From Candidatus Magasanikbacteria bacterium RIFOXYD12_FULL_33_17 (GTDB lineage Bacteria > Patescibacteriota > Patescibacteriia > Magasanikbacterales > UBA922), in assembly GCA_001783255.1 (NCBI GenBank), contig MFRB01000097.1, forward strand, positions 1 through 7,551: a stretch of DNA of 7,551 nt. The letters are read 5' to 3'. The position numbers were made by a program, and so were the translations under genes. This document shows, piece by piece, positions 4,913 to 7,551 of this stretch. A model generated the notes under the pieces. It worked only from the letters and a program-made list of their open reading frames with translations. It had not been told where the DNA came from and did no database searches. The first letter of the stretch is position 1. Every line of letters starts with the position of its first letter.

Positions 4913-6085
4913 ATGGATTATTTCCAAATAAGTGAGTGGGTAGGAATTATTTTGATTGTTGCTAGTATTGCTATTTATTATTCTTCAAAAAAAGGTGGTT
5001 CATTTTTACCAAAAATGAAATCTAATAATTCAGCTAGCTATGGTGGATTTACTAGTGACATCACTAATTTGGCCAAAGAAGGTAAAGTAGATCCTGTGAT
5101 TGGACGTGATGATGAAATTTTACGTGTAACACAGATCCTGACTCGTCGTCGTAAAAACAATGTCATTTTGGTAGGTGAACCGGGTGTTGGCAAGACTGCT
5201 ATTGTAGAAGGCTTGGCTCTAAAGATTATTACAGGAGATGTGCCTGCTGTTTTACAAAATAAAAGAGTTTTAGTTTTACAAGTAGCTGATCTGATTAGTG
5301 GTACTAAATACCGTGGTGAATTTGAACAGCGTGTCAAACAATTGGTTGATTATATCAAAAGTTCTGGACGAAGTATTATTCTTTTTATTGATGAGATTCA
5401 TACTATCATGCAAACTAAGGGTTCTGAAGGTTCTGTTAATATTTCTGATATTTTGAAACCTGCTTTAGCAAGAGGTGAATTGCAAGTGATAGGAGCTACA
5501 ACAAAAAAAGAATATGAAGAATATATTTTGCCTGACGAAAGTTGGGAAAGAAGATTCCAAAAAGTGATGGTAGATGAGCCAAGTATAGACGAATCAATTG
5601 AAATCTTGAAAGGGCTAAAGAAAAATTATGAACTTTATCACAAAGTAATTTTTACAGATGACGCTATTGAACAAGCAGTAAGACTTTCTGAAGAATATAT
5701 CAAAGGACGTCATTTGCCAGATAAAGCTATTGATCTAATTGATGAGGCTGCTGCTATGATTCATGTTCACGAAAAAGAAGCACCTGACCATGCTGTGGCT
5801 TTGCTTTATGGTGCTGCTGGTAATATTGCAAAGGAACATGGCTTGGAAAGTGTTAGAGTTATGGAACTAAAAAAAGAACTTTTAGAGTTGAGGAAGCAAG
5901 AAAATTCTTTAGACAAAGCTAAGGATATTGAAAATTTACGCAAAGAAATTGTCAAAAAGGTCAAAGAAATTCAAAAAGAAGAGTCTTCTGTTTTGGAGAA
6001 AAAAGGCTGGCCAAAAGTTACCGGAGAACATATCCGATGTGTGGTGAGTGAATGGGCTGATTTAAAAGAAGGAGAGTTGAATTGA
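4913..6085 (+). CDS. Membrane-anchored single-ring AAA+ ATPase, ClpC/ClpA-type D1 module only
   Basis: A 390-residue protein. Residues 9-23 form one membrane helix (WVGIILIVASIAIYY), then a short linker, then a ClpA/B/C first nucleotide-binding domain. It shows VIGRDDEI (62-69), Walker A GEPGVGKT (88-95), pore loop KYRG (132-135), Walker B IILFIDE (155-161), sensor 1 IGATT (193-197), ERRF with arginine fingers (212-215) and the LPDKAIDLIDEA segment (268-279). A charged coiled coil (about 316-360) resembles the short ClpC middle domain. The chain ends with VTGEHIRCVVSEWADL (369-384), the linker that in ClpC leads into D2. There is no Clp N-domain, no D2 and no IGL/LGF loop for ClpP docking, and no D2 remnant follows. 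It likely remodels proteins at the membrane, perhaps with a partner encoded elsewhere. All catalytic residues are present, so it should be active. Confidence 0.88.
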   Translation: MDYFQISEWVGIILIVASIAIYYSSKKGGSFLPKMKSNNSASYGGFTSDITNLAKEGKVDPVIGRDDEILRVTQILTRRRKNNVILVGEPGVGKTAIVEGLALKIITGDVPAVLQNKRVLVLQVADLISGTKYRGEFEQRVKQLVDYIKSSGRSIILFIDEIHTIMQTKGSEGSVNISDILKPALARGELQVIGATTKKEYEEYILPDESWERRFQKVMVDEPSIDESIEILKGLKKNYELYHKVIFTDDAIEQAVRLSEEYIKGRHLPDKAIDLIDEAAAMIHVHEKEAPDHAVALLYGAAGNIAKEHGLESVRVMELKKELLELRKQENSLDKAKDIENLRKEIVKKVKEIQKEESSVLEKKGWPKVTGEHIRCVVSEWADLKEGELN

Positions 6086-6099
6086 TTTTTTACTATAAC

Positions 6100-6128
6100 T
6101 TGACAAGCACCACATTTTCTGGTATTAT
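6100..6128 (+). promoter_or_regulatory. Near-consensus sigma70 promoter for nusA
   Basis: A perfect -35 TTGACA (6100-6105), a 17-nt spacer and -10 TATTAT (6123-6128), with a TG extension at 6120-6121. This is the strongest promoter in the window. It starts 14 nt after the AAA+ stop; transcription would begin near 6135, leaving a leader of about 218 nt before nusA. Confidence 0.85.
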
Positions 6129-6138
6129 ATATTTCGTA

Positions 6139-6162
6139 AGCTAGCATCATAAAATGCTAGCT
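6139..6162 (+). terminator. Hairpin at the start of the nusA leader (possible attenuator or upstream terminator)
   Basis: Positions 6139-6147 and 6154-6162 form a perfect 9-bp stem (AGCTAGCAT/ATGCTAGCT) around the loop CATAAA, followed by ATTTTAAA. It lies only a few bases after the expected start of the 6100-6128 promoter. It may end read-through from the AAA+ gene, protect the 5' end of the nusA mRNA, or act as an attenuator. The T run is only four bases, so efficient termination is doubtful. Confidence 0.5.
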
Positions 6163-6352
6163 ATTTTAAAACATTTGTTTTTTTAATGATTAATTTTAAA
6201 TATATTGAAACATTTGTCTATCAATAATGTTTAATGTATTTGGAGGATAAATTATTAATTAGTAATTATTAATTTATTTTTCACATTAATTAATAAAAAC
6301 AATAATTATTATTAAAATAACATTTAACTAATTATTTAATCTTAAAAAGTAT
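6163..6352 (+). promoter_or_regulatory. Long AT-rich nusA leader
   Basis: Together with the promoter and hairpin this fills the 267-nt gap between genes. It is almost all A/T. It holds a direct repeat AAACATTTGT (6169-6178 and 6208-6217), the palindrome at 6248-6276 and a lone GGAGG (6242-6246) not followed by a usable start codon. Two tiny ATG frames (6186-6227 and 6227-6250) overlap as TAATG, but nothing else supports them. I see no known riboswitch. Confidence 0.5.
6248..6276. repeat. 29-nt near-perfect AT palindrome in the nusA leader
   Basis: Centred on G6262, 13 of 14 flanking positions are complementary (mismatch 6255/6269). Within it AATTATTAATT occurs twice in direct orientation (6250-6260 and 6264-6274), so it is both palindrome and tandem repeat. 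It could be a protein-binding site; pure A/T composition weakens the case. Confidence 0.45.
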
Positions 6353-7551
6353 ATGTCATCAGAAATAGCAAAAAGTTTGCAGTTCATCTGCGATGAAAAA
6401 GGTCTAGAATACAATGTGGTTTTAGATGCCTTACAAGCCGCTTTGGGAGCAGCTTATCGTAAAGATTTTGGTAATAAACAACAAAATATTCAAGTCGTTT
6501 TTGATCCTGAAACTGGGGATATGAAAGTTTGGGATGAAAAAGAAGTCGTTGAAGATATTGATGAAGAAACTTTGCTTCATGATCAAGAAGAATTGGCTAA
6601 GCGTCGTGAAGAAGCACATAAGGCAGAAAGAGATCTTAGTGAAGAAGAAATGGAAGGATTAATGCGTTTCAATCCAAAAACACAAATGATGCTTACAGAA
6701 GCAAAAACACATAATAAAAAAATTAAAATTGGTGACACTGTAAAAATTGATTTGGAAGTACCTGGGGACTTCGGTCGTATGGCTGCTCAAACTGCCAAAC
6801 AAGTTATTATCCAAAAATTGCGTGAAGCAGAACGTGGTAATGTTTTTGAAGATTTCAAAAAACAAGAAAATGCTATTGTACAAGGTGTTGTACAACGTCG
6901 TGATAGAACTGGTGGTTTTGTAATTGATTTAGGTAAAATTACAGGTCTTTTACCAAGTACTGAAATGATGTCTCGTGAAAGATACAATCTTGGTAATCGT
7001 ATGCGTTTTTATGTTTTATCTGTAGCTATGGGAACACGTGGACCAGAAATTATTCTTTCTCGCAAAGATAAACGTATGGTGGAAGTAGTTTTCAATCAAG
7101 AAATTCCAGAAATTTTAGCTGGAGATGTCATGATAAAAGGTATTGCAAGAGACGCTGGTAATAGATCAAAAGTTGCTGTTTTTACTGAAGATGAATCTAT
7201 TGATCCAATCGGTTCTTGTATTGGTCAACGTGGTAGTCGTATTACTACTATTATTGAAGAACTTGGTGGTGAAAAAATCGATGTTATCCAATATAGTAAT
7301 AATGCTGTTGATTATATAAAACATTCTTTGTCTCCTGCTAAAGTTAGTAGTGTGGAATTAAACGAAGAAGAAAAGGAAGCTATTGCTATGGTAGATAGTG
7401 ATCAATTTTCTTTGGCGATTGGTCGTGGTGGCCAAAATGTTCGTCTAGCAGCTGACTTAACAGGTTGGAAAATAAAAGTTCAAGATTTAGGTGGCGAAAA
7501 AGAAATAAGTAGTGAAGATGATATTAGTGAAGTTGAAAAAGCTTTACAAAC
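6353..7551 (+). CDS. nusA: Transcription termination/antitermination factor NusA (3' end outside window)
   Basis: The frame is open from ATG 6353 to the window edge: 399 codons. The order is that of NusA. An RNA-polymerase-binding N-terminal domain (1-165) includes LDALQAALGAAYRK and the signature AAQTAKQVIIQKLREAER (144-161). An S1 domain follows (about 172-238, VQGVVQRRDRTGGFVIDLG). KH1 spans about 248-325, with IARDAGNRSKVAV, DPIGSCIGQRGSRI (GxxG at 291-294) and ELGGEKIDVI. KH2 spans about 326-377, with LAIGRGGQNVRLAADLTGW (GxxG at 357-360). NusA binds polymerase and nascent RNA to modulate pausing, termination and antitermination. Between VWDEKEVVED and the IKIGD strand the N-terminal domain carries roughly 40 extra, highly charged residues (about 71-112) compared with E. 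coli NusA. No rimP precedes it, and the downstream neighbour is not visible. The ATG is preceded by TAT, without a Shine-Dalgarno sequence. Confidence 0.97.
   Translation, partial: MSSEIAKSLQFICDEKGLEYNVVLDALQAALGAAYRKDFGNKQQNIQVVFDPETGDMKVWDEKEVVEDIDEETLLHDQEELAKRREEAHKAERDLSEEEMEGLMRFNPKTQMMLTEAKTHNKKIKIGDTVKIDLEVPGDFGRMAAQTAKQVIIQKLREAERGNVFEDFKKQENAIVQGVVQRRDRTGGFVIDLGKITGLLPSTEMMSRERYNLGNRMRFYVLSVAMGTRGPEIILSRKDKRMVEVVFNQEIPEILAGDVMIKGIARDAGNRSKVAVFTEDESIDPIGSCIGQRGSRITTIIEELGGEKIDVIQYSNNAVDYIKHSLSPAKVSSVELNEEEKEAIAMVDSDQFSLAIGRGGQNVRLAADLTGWKIKVQDLGGEKEISSEDDISEVEKALQ

Noticed and set aside
5038..5337. A 99-codon minus strand open frame inside the AAA+ gene
   Set aside because: It lies opposite the strongly conserved Walker A to pore-loop region and is a shadow of that coding sequence.
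6083..6085. TGA read as glycine (alternative code of some CPR groups)
   Set aside because: TGA falls at the natural end of the AAA+ gene, read-through gives no conserved sequence, and no in-frame TGA occurs in the other genes.
6242..6246. GGAGG as a Shine-Dalgarno sequence
   Set aside because: No ATG, GTG or TTG follows at a usable distance; only ATT triplets and a stop come after, and nusA starts over 100 nt away.
6186..6250. Two overlapping mini frames (13 and 7 codons) as a leader-peptide pair
   Set aside because: Very short, no ribosome-binding signal, no T before ATG; such frames are expected by chance in A/T sequence.
6086..6352. Frameshifted D2 domain of the Clp ATPase
   Set aside because: No frame encodes D2 motifs; the stretch has a promoter, a hairpin and AT-rich leader, so the gene truly ends at 6085.
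6431..6987. Three minus strand open frames opposite nusA
   Set aside because: The + strand frame is a complete match to NusA domain order, so these are antisense shadows.

Overview
The window is AT-rich and all recognisable genes lie on the + strand. It most resembles a chromosome fragment of a Candidate Phyla Radiation (Patescibacteria) bacterium, probably of the Parcubacteria group. The clues are small single-domain proteins, secreted CARDB-domain proteins behind an N-terminal membrane anchor, a Clp ATPase anchored by an N-terminal membrane segment, a NusA with a long charged insertion, and T-ending codon use. No 16S or other marker gene is present, so this placement is inference. TAA, TAG and TGA all serve as stops and no gene has an in-frame TGA, so nothing suggests the TGA=Gly code of some CPR groups.

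Layout. Positions 1-441 hold the 3' end of a beta-propeller (PD40/TolB-like) protein, followed after 4 nt by a glutaredoxin (446-682). A long imperfect hairpin (689-751) separates these from a tight cluster of three genes: a 79-residue two-helix membrane protein (802-1041), a class I SAM methyltransferase (1052-1606) and a YraN-family nuclease-fold protein (1613-1996). Next come two paralogous surface proteins, each with its own AT-rich leader and intrinsic terminator. The first (2106-3416) carries one CARDB-like domain and two 12-cysteine modules. The second (3604-4710) carries two CARDB-like domains and no cysteine. An extended -10 promoter abutting the second terminator drives a leader that can fold into a long nested stem (4791-4896) in front of a membrane-anchored AAA+ ATPase (4913-6085). 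That ATPase is a ClpC-type D1 module ending at the D1/D2 boundary. A near-consensus sigma70 promoter (6100-6128), a hairpin and about 190 nt of very AT-rich leader precede nusA (6353 to the window edge, incomplete).

Functionally this is a mix of housekeeping genes (nusA, yraN, glutaredoxin) and envelope genes (CARDB paralogs, small membrane protein, anchored AAA+). No defence, mobile or CRISPR element is visible. The points most worth following are the structured leader before the AAA+ gene, the D1-only anchored ATPase, the exactly spaced cysteine modules, and the lack of Shine-Dalgarno sequences at all eight starts, each with T immediately before ATG.
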